From assembly GCA_016711325.1 (NCBI GenBank), contig JADJTH010000010.1:329020-393019 (forward strand): a DNA stretch of 64,000 nucleotides, given 5' to 3'. Shown here piece after piece: positions 47,191-57,052 of the stretch (its first letter is position 1; each line of letters begins with the position of its first letter). The notes below the pieces were generated by a model that was given only the letters and a program-made list of their open reading frames with translations, was not told the origin of the DNA and ran no database searches. This DNA comes from Nigerium sp. (lineage in GTDB: Bacteria; Actinomycetota; Actinomycetes; Propionibacteriales; Propionibacteriaceae). Position numbers and translations under genes: made by a program.

Positions 47191-48722
47191 ATGGTCGACT
47201 ACAAACAGATCCTCAGGCTCCGTGCCGAGGGTGTGAGCCAGCGCGGGATTGCTGACGCGTTGGGGTGTTCGCGTAACACGGTGGCGGCGGTGTTCACTGC
47301 GGCGGACTCGGCCGGTGTCGGGTTCGGGCAGGTGGCGGACCTCGGGGCTGACGAGGTCCGCACCCTGTTGCTGCCGGAGCCGGCCAAACCGGACTCGGAC
47401 CGGGCCGCACCAGATTTCGAGTATGTGCACCGGGAGCTGGGACGGCCGTCGGTGACACTGCTGGTGTTGTGGAACGAGTACGTGGCCAAGTGCCGCGCCA
47501 CCGGCGAGGTGCCGTACCAGTACTCGTTCTTCAACGAACAGTACCGCCGGTGGGTGAAGTCGACGGGGGCGTCGATGCGGATCCAACGCAGCCCGGGCGA
47601 GTCGGTCGAGGTCGACTGGGCCGGCGATCCGATGGTGTTCGCCGACCCGCTGACCGGCGAACTGAGGCAGGCGTGGGTGTTCGTGGCCGCGTTGTCGTAC
47701 TCGGCCTACTCCTATGTGGAGGCCTTGCCCGACATGACGTTGGGGTCGTGGATCGACGCGCACGTGCACGCGTTCGAGCATTTCGGGGTGTCGGCCGGCT
47801 CCTCGTCCCGGACAACCTGCGTACCGGGGTGTCCAGGTCGGACCGGTACGAGCCGGCGTTGAACCCGGCGTACGCGCGGTTGGCGGAGCATTACGGGACG
47901 GCGGTCATCCCGGCCCGCGTGAAGCGTCCCCGCGACAAGGCGGTCGTCGAAGGCAGTGTCCGGTTCGTCGCCGGGCAGGTCGCCGCGGTGCTCCGCAACC
48001 GGCAGTTCGTCGGGTTGGCCGAGTTGAACGAGGCCATCTTCGACGAGGTCGCCGCCATCAACGCCCGACCGTTCCAGAAGCGGGAGGACTCCCGCCTGAT
48101 GGTGTTCGAACGCGACGAGAAACCACTGCTGATCCCGCTACCACCGGTCCGGTTCGAACTGGCGGACCTCCGCAAGGCCAAGGCGGGACCGAACTACCAC
48201 GTCCAGGTCGATCGGAACTTCTACTCGGTCCCCGCCCGGCTGATCGGGCAGTCCTGGATGTCCGGCTCACTTCGGCCACCGTGGAGGTGTTCGACGGCTT
48301 GGAGCGCGTCGCGTCGCATCCACGGTTCACCGGCGTGTTCGGCCGGTACTCCACCCTGCCCGCGCACATGCCCGAGCAGCATCGCAGCCGGCTCGTGGAC
48401 TGGACCCCGGAACGGTTCGAGCAGTGGGCCTCGACCATCGGCCCCACACGGTGGCCGCGATCCGGGCGATCCTCGCGTCCCGCAAGATCGTCGAGCAGTC
48501 CTACCGGTCGTGTCTGGGGGGTGATGTCGCTGGCCAAGAAGCCCGGCGGCATCGCCCGCCTCGAGGACACCTGCAGTCGAGCGTTGGCAGCCACCCCGCC
48601 CCGTCGTACACGCTGATCAAGAAGCTGTGGGCCGGCTGGACACCCGCCGCACCACCCCCGCGCCATCGCTGGGCGACGCCGGGTTCGTGCGCGGCGCCGA
48701 CTACTACGGGAGCCGAGCATGA
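47191..48722 (+). pseudogene. istA: istA transposase, right copy, frameshifted
   Basis: Same protein as the left copy, with the same two frame breaks (near 47,798 and 48,255). A third difference, a C run near 48,442, is one base shorter than in the left arm. The stop overlaps the istB start (ATGA). Confidence 0.85.
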
Positions 48723-49462
48723 TCGACATCGAAACCCTCACCCGGCTCAAGATGATGCGCCTGTCCGGGATGGCCGAGTACTTCGAGAACCTCGCCGACA
48801 CCCCCACCGCGGCCACCATGACCGGCCCCGAGCTGGTCAAACAGGCCGTCGACTGGGAATACGAGAGACGGCGCGACAGCAAGCTGCACCGGCTCCGCCG
48901 GCAAGCAGGCCTGGCGCAACCCGGAGCCGATCTGGCCGACCTCAAGGCCATGCCCGGCCGCAGCGTCGACAGCGAACTGATCGCTCGGCTGGCTGTCGGC
49001 TCCTACCTGCTCAAACGCCAAGACGTCATCCTGCAAGGACCCACCGGAGCCGGGAAGACCTACGTCGCCTGCGCCCTGGCGAACAAGGCCTGCCAGCAAT
49101 ACCGCAAGGTCCTCTACCTGTCGGCCGGGGAACTGTTCGACCGGATCACGATCGCCGAACGCACCGGCGACAAGAAACGCTGCCTCGACACCCTCGTCAA
49201 GGTCGAGTTGTTGATCATCGACGACTGGTTCCTCACGCCACCGACCCGGCCACAAGTCCAACAGCTCCATACCCTCATCGACCGGCGCCACAAGACCGCC
49301 TCGACGATCTACTGCACCCAACTGCCACCCGGGCAGTGGCACGACCGGATGGAGGAGAAGATCCTCGCCGACGCGATCGTCGACCGGATCACCACCAACG
49401 CGCACGCCACCGTCCTCGACTGTGACGACTCCATGCGCAAGCACTTCACCCACCTGGAGTGA
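48719..49462 (+). CDS. istB: IS21 helper ATPase IstB
   Basis: 247 residues, intact. Walker A GPTGAGKT, Walker B VELLIIDDWF, and the sensor region TASTIYCTQLPPGQWHDRM. IstB is a AAA+ ATPase, related to DnaC, that delivers target DNA to IstA. This is the complete version of the gene split in the left arm. Confidence 0.9.
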   Translation: MIDIETLTRLKMMRLSGMAEYFENLADTPTAATMTGPELVKQAVDWEYERRRDSKLHRLRRQAGLAQPGADLADLKAMPGRSVDSELIARLAVGSYLLKRQDVILQGPTGAGKTYVACALANKACQQYRKVLYLSAGELFDRITIAERTGDKKRCLDTLVKVELLIIDDWFLTPPTRPQVQQLHTLIDRRHKTASTIYCTQLPPGQWHDRMEEKILADAIVDRITTNAHATVLDCDDSMRKHFTHLE

Positions 49463-50506
49463 CCAAGCGTCAGGACGGGCCATCAAGGCCCGCCCCTGAC
49501 GTCGCCACGGCTCACCCAACCCCGTCGAAGTGGCCCACCGGTCACCGGAACACTGGCTCACCCACCAGCGGAACAGTGGCTCTGACCGAGCGCAATATCC
49601 AGCGTGAGTCCAGCGGTGGCGAAGCGCTGAACTCGACCGTGCGCTGGCACCTTCGGCTCAAGGAGAACGGCTACCGGCTCGTCGGAGAGATGGTGGTGCT
49701 CGACACCTTGGCCACCAAGCCGGTTGATGATGGTCGAGGCATCGAGGTCCACGTCACCCAGTGCCAGGACCAGCGGTTGGGGAAGGTCGTTGACTCGGAC
49801 GGAGACCCGGTCGAGGGTGACGACTTCCAGATCCCCGCGTACAACCTCCGGCAGTACTCGGTCCGCAAGCCACCCGGCGAGGACGCGTTCCGCGTGTTCG
49901 GCTTCACCACGATCAACGGGGCGTGCCCGTAATGTCCCGCCTCGGTGGCTGGACCCTCGTTCTGGTCCTCGCACTGGCCATCGGGCTGGTGCCGGCGGGC
50001 GCCGCGCACGCCGAAGGAAACGCAGACTGCAATCGGTGGGGGGTCTGCCAAGCCAGCGATACGACGCTGAAGAAGGACGCAACCGAGACGAACAAGCTCA
50101 AGTCGTCTGACGAAGCTCCTCGCTACCCCGCCTGTCCAGAACCCGGGAACGCGGTGTTCGAGGGGGACGGGCAGCCGGTTCCGGAGGGCTGGGTCAGGAT
50201 CACCTGTTGGGGAAGTGATGTGATCGGCGAGGGTCTGCATCGGGTGTGGGTGGAGCCTCGTGTCGATCCGGAGCGGTTGGCTCGCTCGCTTCTGGCGCAG
50301 GTGGAGTTGAAGCCGATCAGCATTGGCCTGGTGCCCAAGGACCCGGATGCGATGACGGTGGTGGGTCTGCCGGTGTGGTTGTGGGTGGACGAACCGTCTC
50401 GGACGACCTGGGGTCCGGCGACGATCGCTGCCGGTGGGGTGTCGCTGACCGCGACGGTGGAGTCGGTTACTTGGGAGATGGGCGACGGGACGACGCTTGA
50501 CCTGTT

Positions 50507-51629
50507 TCAGCTCAAATGTCGCATTTCGCGGCTTTGATCAGTCCACCCCTGGCGGGTCTGGACGGTGGTTGTGGATCTGATTGTTCCGCCGTTGGCGGTG
50601 GTGAGCAAGACGACGCTGGTGGGCGTCGTGCAGGCCCTGCGGCGGGCGGCGCGGATGGCCTCGCCCCTGCCTTGGTGTTCATCGTCGGGGGTCACGTAGC
50701 CGATGCTGGAGTGCAGGCGGACGGTGTTGTACTCGATCTGGATGCGGTCGAGCTCGGCCCGCAGGACGGCCGGGTCGGTGATCGCCAGCAGGTGCGGCCA
50801 TTCGGCCTTCAGGGTGCCGTTCAACGACTCGATCCACGCCTGATCGGTCGGGGTGGAGGGCCGGCCGAAGTGTTGCGCGATCGCGACCAGGGCCATGAAC
50901 CGGCGGGTGCCGGTGGCGATCATCTGCGACCCGTTGTCCGATACCGCCAGCAGTAGCGGGGTGAGGCCGTCGTCGGCGTCGGGGTCGACCCGGCCGGTCG
51001 CCGCCCGAGCCAGGGCTTCCTCCAGCAGGCCCTCGGATTCCAGGGCCGTGGTGAACGCGGCCTGCACCTGGGTGGTGGTCTCCTCGCTGGATACCAGGTG
51101 GGTGAGCCACTTGCGGGACACGAGGTCCTCGATGATCAGCACCTTCGCCCCGCAGCGGGTGAAGTGGGTCGTGTCGTAGATCCATAGGGAATTCGGCTTG
51201 TAGGACGCCCAGTCCGGGAACGGCTTGCGTTCCCCCGCGGGCCGGCCGCGGCAGCGGACGAAAGTGCTTGTCAGACTCGATCAACACCCTGCGCACGGTG
51301 GACGGTGATGCCCAGAACCGGCCCACATACGAGCCCCGATGCGCCAGCCGCCGGTGGGAGCGGTCCCGTTCGCCCCACTCGTTGAACACCGCCAGAATCT
51401 GCTGAACCTCATCGTCGAGGAGACCGTTGACTGCGACCCCGCCGGGCTTCCGGTCGGCCAGGTCCGTGCGCCGGGCCTGCCAGCGTTCGACCCGCCGCCG
51501 GCTGATCTTGAGCACCTCGCACACGGCCTGCAAGCTCCAGCCCTCGCCGACCGCGTGGTCCACCAGACCGAGGAGGCCGGCCTTGCCGACGGCGTCGACA
51601 CGCACCGGAACAGGCTCGGTCACCGCCAT
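50507..51629 (-). pseudogene. IS3(d) OrfB transposase, frameshifted
   Basis: The N-terminal part (ATG at 51629) encodes HTH-like sequence (GWSLQAVCEVLKISRRRVERW). Near 51,235, in a G5 run, the frame shifts into SLWIYDTTHFTRCGAKVLII with the first catalytic D, VSDNGSQM with the second D, and ESLNGTLKAEWPHL with the E. It is longer than the other IS3 OrfBs in this window. Confidence 0.8.
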
Positions 51630-51991
51630 CCGGAGCCCCCTTTTCCCTCCAGCAAGGTGAGCTTGACCGCCAACTCCTTCACCGCCTCCGACAGCCGGGC
51701 GACCTCGGCGTTGGCGGCCTCCAACTCGACATCCCGGGGGGTCTTGCCCACCCCGGGTTTCGACGCCGACAAGGCCGCCATCGCGCCCTCCCCGGCGACC
51801 TGGCGGAGCTTCATGATCGTCGAACGGTCCACCCCCGCCGCCTCCGCGGCGGCGTTGATGGTCGTCTCGCCACGCACGAGCTGGAGGAAGATCTCGTACT
51901 TCACCGACGGCGCCAACAGCCTCTTCGCCCGCCGCGAGGGCTCGCCGGGCTCGCCCCGGCATCCTTGTTCGTCGAGGACATCGACACTCAC
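51620..51991 (-). CDS. IS3(d) OrfA
   Basis: 123 residues. The central HTH is TTINAAAEAAGVDRSTIMKLRQV, followed by a coiled coil (VELEAANAEVARLSEAVKELA). It overlaps the orfB start by ten bases. Confidence 0.78.
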   Translation of the reverse strand: MSVDVLDEQGCRGEPGEPSRRAKRLLAPSVKYEIFLQLVRGETTINAAAEAAGVDRSTIMKLRQVAGEGAMAALSASKPGVGKTPRDVELEAANAEVARLSEAVKELAVKLTLLEGKGGSGWR

Positions 51992-52326
51992 CTCAGGTCA
52001 GCCAGACCCCCACAGTGTGGTCTGATTCAAACCCCGAAATGCGACACGATCCCTGACGCAAGACACGCTGACCTGCGGCAAGGGCACGGAGTGGAAGCGG
52101 GGGATGGGAGCTGACCCGTCGCCGACGTGTGGGCACATCTACGTCGAGCAGGGCAGGTACACGATCCGGGCGCGGTCGCATTGGGTGGCGCGCTGGTCGG
52201 GGTATGGGCAGTCGGGGACGATCCCGGTCACGTTGAGCACCACTCGGCAGCTTGATGTGGGCGAGATCCAGGTGATCATGACAGGCGGATAGCACGGAGG
52301 TCTGAGGATGAAGACCGAGCAGCAGC

Positions 52327-53609
52327 TGAGGTTCCCCCCGGATCGTGGAGGCATCAGCTATAAGGAGTAGCTATGCCTGAGAAGCGCAAGAAGTACGATC
52401 CGGAGTTCCGTGAGGGAGCGGTCCGGATTGTTGAGGAAACAAACAAGCCGATCGCGCAGGTGGCCCGGGATCTGGGGGTGAACGAGGGCACGCTGGGGAA
52501 CTGGGTGAACCAGGCCCGCGCCGCCCGGGAGGGTCACGGCGAGCTGGCCAAGGACGATTATGAGGAGCTGCGCGGCTCCGGGCCGAGGTCGCCGAGCTCC
52601 GGATGGAGCGTGATGTCCTCAAGCGTTCCGTGGTCTTGTGGGTGAAGGAGGCGACGAAGTGAGCGTGGCACGCTTCATCGCTGACCAGAAGACCTTCTGG
52701 CGGGTGCCCGTCGCGGTGTGCTGTGCCCTGCTCGGGGTCAGCGTGTCATGGTTCTACAAGTGGTGGCCCCGTGCCCAGGTGGGCGGCCCGAGCACGAAAC
52801 GGGCCCGGCGCCGGGCCGAGGTCGACGCCGCGGTGAGGACCGGGTTCGACGCGGCTCGGGGTTGCACGGCTCGCCGCGGCTGACCGCTGACCTGCGGGAT
52901 GCCGGGTGGACGATCTCGGAGAAGACGGTGGCCGACTCGATGGCCCGCCAAGGCCTTGTGGCAAGGCGGATCAGGCGTCGGAACGGTCTGACCAAGCAGG
53001 ATCGGACCGCGCCGAAGTTCCCTGACCTGTTGAAGCGGGACTTCACCGCCGAGGCGCCGAACTGCCGCTGGGTTGGCGACATCACCGAGATTCCCACCGA
53101 CCACGGCAAGCTGTACCTGGCGACCGTGATCGACCTGTACAGCCGCCGTCTCCTGGGTGCCGCCACCGGCCTGCCCGGACGCGCAGCTGGCCTGCGCTGC
53201 GATCACGATGGCCGTCGCGACCCGGGGCGGCAAGGCCGCGATCTGGCGAGACGACGAGGCGCAGCGGGTGGTGTTCCACACCGACCGAGGCTCGACCTAC
53301 ACCGCGAAGTCGTTCACCAAGTTGTGCCGCAAGCTGGGCATCCGCCAGTCGATGGGCCGGGTCGGGTCCTGCTTCGACAACGCCGCCGCCGAGGCGTTCT
53401 TCTCCTCCCTGGAATGGGAGGTGCTGTCCCGGCACCGGTTCGCAGACACCCGACACGCCCAGGCCGTCGTGCTCGAGTGGTGCTACGGCTTTTACAACCA
53501 CACCCGCCGGCACAGCAGCGCTGGCATGATGGCCCCCATCACCTACGAGACCACCGCCCTCAACCGAGAAGCGGCATAAGGAACCCTCCACGGTTCGGGG
53601 TGAACCTCA
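52327..53609 (+). mobile_element. IS3-family element (c), copy 4, at the mirrored joint
   Basis: 1,283 bp, the right-arm counterpart of copy 2. Flanks AGC and ATG show no target duplication. OrfA (52373-52662) lacks one C near 52,573, and OrfB (52659-53579) has two frame breaks (near 52,862 and 53,170). Confidence 0.88.
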
Positions 53610-54040
53610 ATGCCGCGTTCGGCCATGGCGGTGATCGCGGCCGGGTTGACTTCGTTGCCGGGTTCGGAGCCGCCTGACCAGGCGACGGCGTGGTCGCCGG
53701 TGAGGGCTTGGAAGAAGCCGAGGGCCATTTGTGAGCGGCCGGCGTTGTGGGTGCATAGGAACAGCACGACGGGTTTGCCGTCGGTGTGGAGTCCTTCGAC
53801 TCGGGCGAGGGCGTGGAGGCGTTGCCGGGCGAAGCGTTCGGCGAGCAGGGATAGGAACTTGGTGAGGGTGGCGCGGTGGGCGAACTGGTCATAGGAGCTC
53901 GCCAGGAACCGTTCGATGGTCTCGTTGCCGTAGAGGCCGGCGAACTCGGTTGCTAGGCGGCTGGCCGCTTGTTTGAGGGCGAGTCGGCCGTCGGTGTGGA
54001 GGCTTTCCCAGGTGCGTTCGGATACGGGGTGGAGGGTCAT
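53610..54040 (-). pseudogene. Helical-domain arsenate reductase, right copy, 3'-truncated
   Basis: Same gene as 19,523-19,953, cut at the same codon by IS3(c). The phosphatase loop LCTHNAGRS is preserved. An extra C at the junction with the upstream gene fuses the two reading frames in this copy (EPS-MTLHP) instead of the ATGA overlap seen on the left. Confidence 0.78.
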
Positions 54041-54699
54041 GGAGGGTTCTCCTTCAAGGCTGGCGGCGAGGTGGTCGACGCGGCTGGTGATGTCGTCGTA
54101 GGCGGTGTCGAACGCCTGGCGGGTGTCTGCGGCGGCAGGGTCGGGGATGGACCAGTGCAGGGAGCTGTGGAGGTCTTCGTAGGCGCGGTCGCAGACGGCG
54201 ATGAGGAGTTCGTCGCCGGTGAGCACGTCTGCGGCGAGTTTGGGTGCGGCGGTGGCCAGGTCGAGTCCATGACGAAGTGCGACGGTGATTGCGCGGGGAT
54301 GGACCCGCTGCGCGGGGTGGGTGCCGGCGGAGACGACGGGGATGTCGCTAACGGTGCGCCAGTAGAACTCGGCCAGTTGGGAACGGGCCGAGTTCTGGGA
54401 GCACACGAACGCCACCTGGGGTGGACGAGGCCGAGGGCTGATGCCGAGGAGCCGGTTGCAGGCCTCGGTGCGGCTGATGTAGCTGCGGCGGGCGTCCCCT
54501 TCGGAGCGGCGGCGGGTGATCAGCCCCGCAGCGTGCAGGACGTGAAGGTGGTGGGCGATCAGGTTGGTCGGCAGGTCGAGTCGGGTGGCGAGTTCTCCGG
54601 GGCCAGGTCGGCGTGGGCCAGCAGGTCGATGATCGCCAGCCGGGACGGTTCCCCCAGGGCGGCGTAGGCGCTGGCGCGGCTTTCGAGGCTGGTTGACAT
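54041..54699 (-). pseudogene. ArsR-phosphatase fusion gene, right copy, frameshifted
   Basis: As at 18,864. A C run near 54,600 is one base shorter than on the left, shifting the frame between the N-terminal HTH (ALGEPSRLAIIDLL) and ELATRLDLPTNLIAHH. The phosphatase loop CSQNSARS is intact. It is probably a read error. Confidence 0.78.
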
Positions 54700-54716
54700 C
54701 CGGCAATACCTCCACA

Positions 54717-54733
54717 ACTATTGAGTCAATAGT
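54717..54733. promoter_or_regulatory. 17-bp palindromic operator candidate (right)
   Basis: Perfect ACTATTGA-G-TCAATAGT, identical to the left site, between arsC and the ArsR-fusion gene. Confidence 0.65.
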
Positions 54734-54784
54734 CGCTGAGGTACGCGAGTACGTCAACCCCACGTCGCTGGGAAGGATCGAGGC

Positions 54785-55192
54785 ATGATGAGCAAACCGA
54801 CCGTCTTGTTCGTGTGTGTGCACAACGCGGGCCGTTCCCAGATGGCGGCGGGCTACCTGCGCCACCTGGGTACGGATCGGGTCGAGGTGTTGTCGGCCGG
54901 CTCGGCGCCGGCGGAGACGATCAACCCGGTCGCCGTGCAGGCGATGGCCGAGGAGGGCATCGACATCGCCGGCGAGCAACCCAAGATCCTCACCACCGAC
55001 GCGGTGCAGGCCTCGGACGTGGTGATCACGATGGGCTGCGGAGACACCTGCCCGTACTATCCCGGCAAACGATACGAAGACTGGGTCCTGAACGACCCCG
55101 CCGGACAGGGCATCGAGGCCGTCCGGCCGATCCGCGACGAGATCGGCCGCCGCATTGAAGCCCTCCTGACCGAACTCCTCCCCGCTGCCTGA
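54785..55192 (+). CDS. arsC: Arsenate reductase, phosphatase type (right copy)
   Basis: 135 residues identical to the left copy: C11-x5-R17 loop, C85 and C89. Convergent with arsA across the terminator at 55,248. Both copies appear functional, so two identical doses may exist in the cell. Confidence 0.88.
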   Translation: MMSKPTVLFVCVHNAGRSQMAAGYLRHLGTDRVEVLSAGSAPAETINPVAVQAMAEEGIDIAGEQPKILTTDAVQASDVVITMGCGDTCPYYPGKRYEDWVLNDPAGQGIEAVRPIRDEIGRRIEALLTELLPAA

Positions 55193-55247
55193 CCAGGCTG
55201 GGCGGGACGGCGTCACCGCAAGCGTGGCGGAATGGTGCTTCACGCCC

Positions 55248-55279
55248 GCGCGGCATCAATAGATTCAGTGATGCCGCGC
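55248..55279. terminator. Bidirectional terminator hairpin (right)
   Basis: Stem GCGCGGCATCA / TGATGCCGCGC, as at 18,284, between arsC and arsA. Confidence 0.7.
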
Positions 55280-55303
55280 AGGGCGCTGGTCGCGCTGCGC
55301 CGA

Positions 55304-57052
55304 TCAGCGAGCGCCAGCCAGGGCCTCCGGCCTCGGGTGGTCCGGCGTGGTCAGGGCGTCTCCCCATTGCACCTGTGCGACGCGGCGGCCGGGGCGTTGG
55401 ATCGCGGCCAGCGGCACGGTTTCGGCCGCCTGCCGCTGCCGCAGGAGCGGGTTGGCCGTGTCGACGCCGGTGAGGGTTTGGTTCACGACCCAGGCCCAGG
55501 GGTGGATGTCTGCCCGTTCGAGGTCGGCGTGGAGCTGTTCGGCTTCCAGGACTGGGGTGGTCTCGGCCAAAGTGATGATGATCACCTTGGTGTAGTTGGG
55601 GTCCTGCAGCCGCATGAGCGGTGTGGTGAAGCTCATTCCGTCGGCCGTGTTCCGGACGATCTCGTTGTGGTAGGAGCCGGTGGCGTCCATCAGCAGCAGG
55701 GTGTGCCCGGTCGGTGCGGTGTCCATGACCACGAACCTGCGCCGGGCCTCGGCGACAGCCTTGGAGAACGCCTGGAACACCGCGACCTCCTCGGTGCAGG
55801 GTGAGCGGAGGTCTTCAGCCAGCGCAGCGCGACCGACGTCGTCCAGCGTCGCCCCTTTGCTGGCCATCACGCGCGCCCGGTAGTCGGCCGTGACCCGCTG
55901 CGGGTCGATGCTCGACACCCGCAACCGGTCCGTTGCCAGGGACGCATCCAGATGGGCGGCCGGGTCGGTGGTGGTCAGGTTGACGTCCTTGCCGAGACCG
56001 ACCAGGTGGAGCGCAATCGCAGTCGCAATGGTGGTCTTCCCCACCCCTCCCTTGCCCATGCACATGACCAGCCCATGATCGAGGCCGGCCAACTCATCCA
56101 CCAAGACCTCCAAGCCCGGCAACATCGGCGCTGCCTCGGTGATCGCTGTCGGCGTCCCGCTGGCGGTGGTCTCCTCGCTGAGAAGTGCCCGGATGGCGGG
56201 CACGCCGACCATGTCGGCCCCGCGAAGGGCGATGTGGTCGCTGACCAGCCCGGCCAGCTGCAACGGCAGATCCGCCAGCGCCCGTTGTTCCCGATCACGG
56301 ATGGCATCAGCCAGCGGATCTGGGCTGGGGCTGGATGGCATGATGCCGTTGACGACCAGATGGGTGGCCTGCACGCCGGCTTCGGCCAGTTCGTCGACGG
56401 TGCGGGCTGCTTCGGCCAGGGCGCCGTGCTGGGCGCGGGCGACCAGCACGAGCCGGGTGCTGGCTGGGTCGGCCAGGGTGGCCAGCGCACTCCCGTAGGT
56501 GGACCTCGACTTCTCCAGCCCCGACATCGGCCCCAGGCAGGAGGTGTCACCCTTGCCGTCATCAATGAACCGGGTCCACTCCCCCGGAAGCTGGAGCAGC
56601 CGAATGGTGTGACCGGTCGGCGCGGTGTCGAACACGACGTGGTCGTACCCGCTGGTGGCGTCCGACCCGGCGAGCAACTCGGTGAACTGATTGAACGAAG
56701 CAATCTCGGTCGTACACGCGCCGGACAACTGTTCAGTCACCGCCGCCAGATCCACCGCGGACAGCAGATCACGGACCGGAGCCAGGGTACGGTCCCGGTA
56801 CTGCGCAGCGGCCTCCTCCGGGTCGATCTCCAACGCATCCAAACCCGGCACCGTGACAATCGGGCTGATCCGATCACCCACCGACTGGCCGAACACTTGG
56901 CCGACGTTCGACGCCGGATCGGTGGACACCAGCAGCACCCGACCGCCCCGATCCGACAGATCGACCGCGGTCGCGCACGCCACACTGGTCTTGCCCACAC
57001 CACCCTTCCCGGTGAAGAACACATAGCGGGGAAGATCGTCGAGGAACCTCAC
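55304..57052 (-). CDS. arsA: Arsenite-stimulated ATPase ArsA (intact copy)
   Basis: 582 residues in two homologous halves, each with a P-loop (GKGGVGKTS at 15-23 and GKGGVGKTT near 330) and a DTAPTGHT switch. The three cysteines that bind As(III) in E. coli ArsA have counterparts in GACTTEIASF, DTSCLGPMSG and RSPCTEEVAVF. It receives arsenite from ArsD and powers efflux through ArsB or Acr3, neither of which is present in this window. GTG start overlaps the arsM-arsD stop by four bases. Confidence 0.92.
   Translation of the reverse strand: MRFLDDLPRYVFFTGKGGVGKTSVACATAVDLSDRGGRVLLVSTDPASNVGQVFGQSVGDRISPIVTVPGLDALEIDPEEAAAQYRDRTLAPVRDLLSAVDLAAVTEQLSGACTTEIASFNQFTELLAGSDATSGYDHVVFDTAPTGHTIRLLQLPGEWTRFIDDGKGDTSCLGPMSGLEKSRSTYGSALATLADPASTRLVLVARAQHGALAEAARTVDELAEAGVQATHLVVNGIMPSSPSPDPLADAIRDREQRALADLPLQLAGLVSDHIALRGADMVGVPAIRALLSEETTASGTPTAITEAAPMLPGLEVLVDELAGLDHGLVMCMGKGGVGKTTIATAIALHLVGLGKDVNLTTTDPAAHLDASLATDRLRVSSIDPQRVTADYRARVMASKGATLDDVGRAALAEDLRSPCTEEVAVFQAFSKAVAEARRRFVVMDTAPTGHTLLLMDATGSYHNEIVRNTADGMSFTTPLMRLQDPNYTKVIIITLAETTPVLEAEQLHADLERADIHPWAWVVNQTLTGVDTANPLLRQRQAAETVPLAAIQRPGRRVAQVQWGDALTTPDHPRPEALAGAR

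Larger units (their letters stand above)
47010..49601 (+). mobile_element. IS21-family element, right copy
   Basis: 2,592 bp with ends TGCATATTGCGCTGGG and, reversed, TGGATATTGCGCTCGG. The flanking GCGTGAG at 47003-47009 and 49602-49608 is a 7-bp target duplication, so this is the original insertion site. Confidence 0.92.
46704..49932 (+). pseudogene. Lipoprotein gene split by IS21 (right arm junction)
   Basis: The 5' part (46704-47009) starts with GTG after AAGGAGG and encodes a lipoprotein signal peptide with lipobox LSGC, then a P/T/S-rich linker and AEQAAAIDAVGRFAAADDQ. The 3' part (49609-49932) continues SSGGEALNSTV to GACP. Removing IS21 and one GCGTGAG copy restores a frame reading TELLRESSGGEAL. 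The stop overlaps the next start (TAATG). The mature ~190-residue domain may be NTF2-like; its function is unknown. Confidence 0.8.
50498..52065 (-). mobile_element. IS3-family element (d), right arm only
   Basis: 1,568 bp. The left end TGACCTGTTTCAGCTCAAAT and the reversed right end TGTCTTGCGTCAGGG share a CGCATTTCG block at matching depth. CGCT is duplicated at 50494-50497 and 52066-52069. The left arm has the empty site. Confidence 0.88.
49932..52292 (+). pseudogene. Secreted PKD-like protein, right copy, split by IS3(d)
   Basis: Coding parts 49932-50497 and 52070-52292. Signal peptide GGWTLVLVLALAIGLVPAG, several cysteines likely to form disulfides (NADCNRWGVCQASD, YPACPEPG, RITCWGS), and a C-terminal PKD-like region cut in MGDGTT|LTCGKGTEW. 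The N-terminal frame here is unbroken where the left copy is shifted. An ATG at 52308 after GGAGG begins the next gene (MKTEQQL), which is cut at 52,326 by IS3(c). Confidence 0.78.

Noticed and set aside
53543..55243. A 566-residue continuous frame joining the ArsR-phosphatase and helical-phosphatase regions
   Set aside because: It begins in the antisense of arsC and exists only because of homopolymer differences from the left arm, where the two genes are separate with an ATGA overlap.
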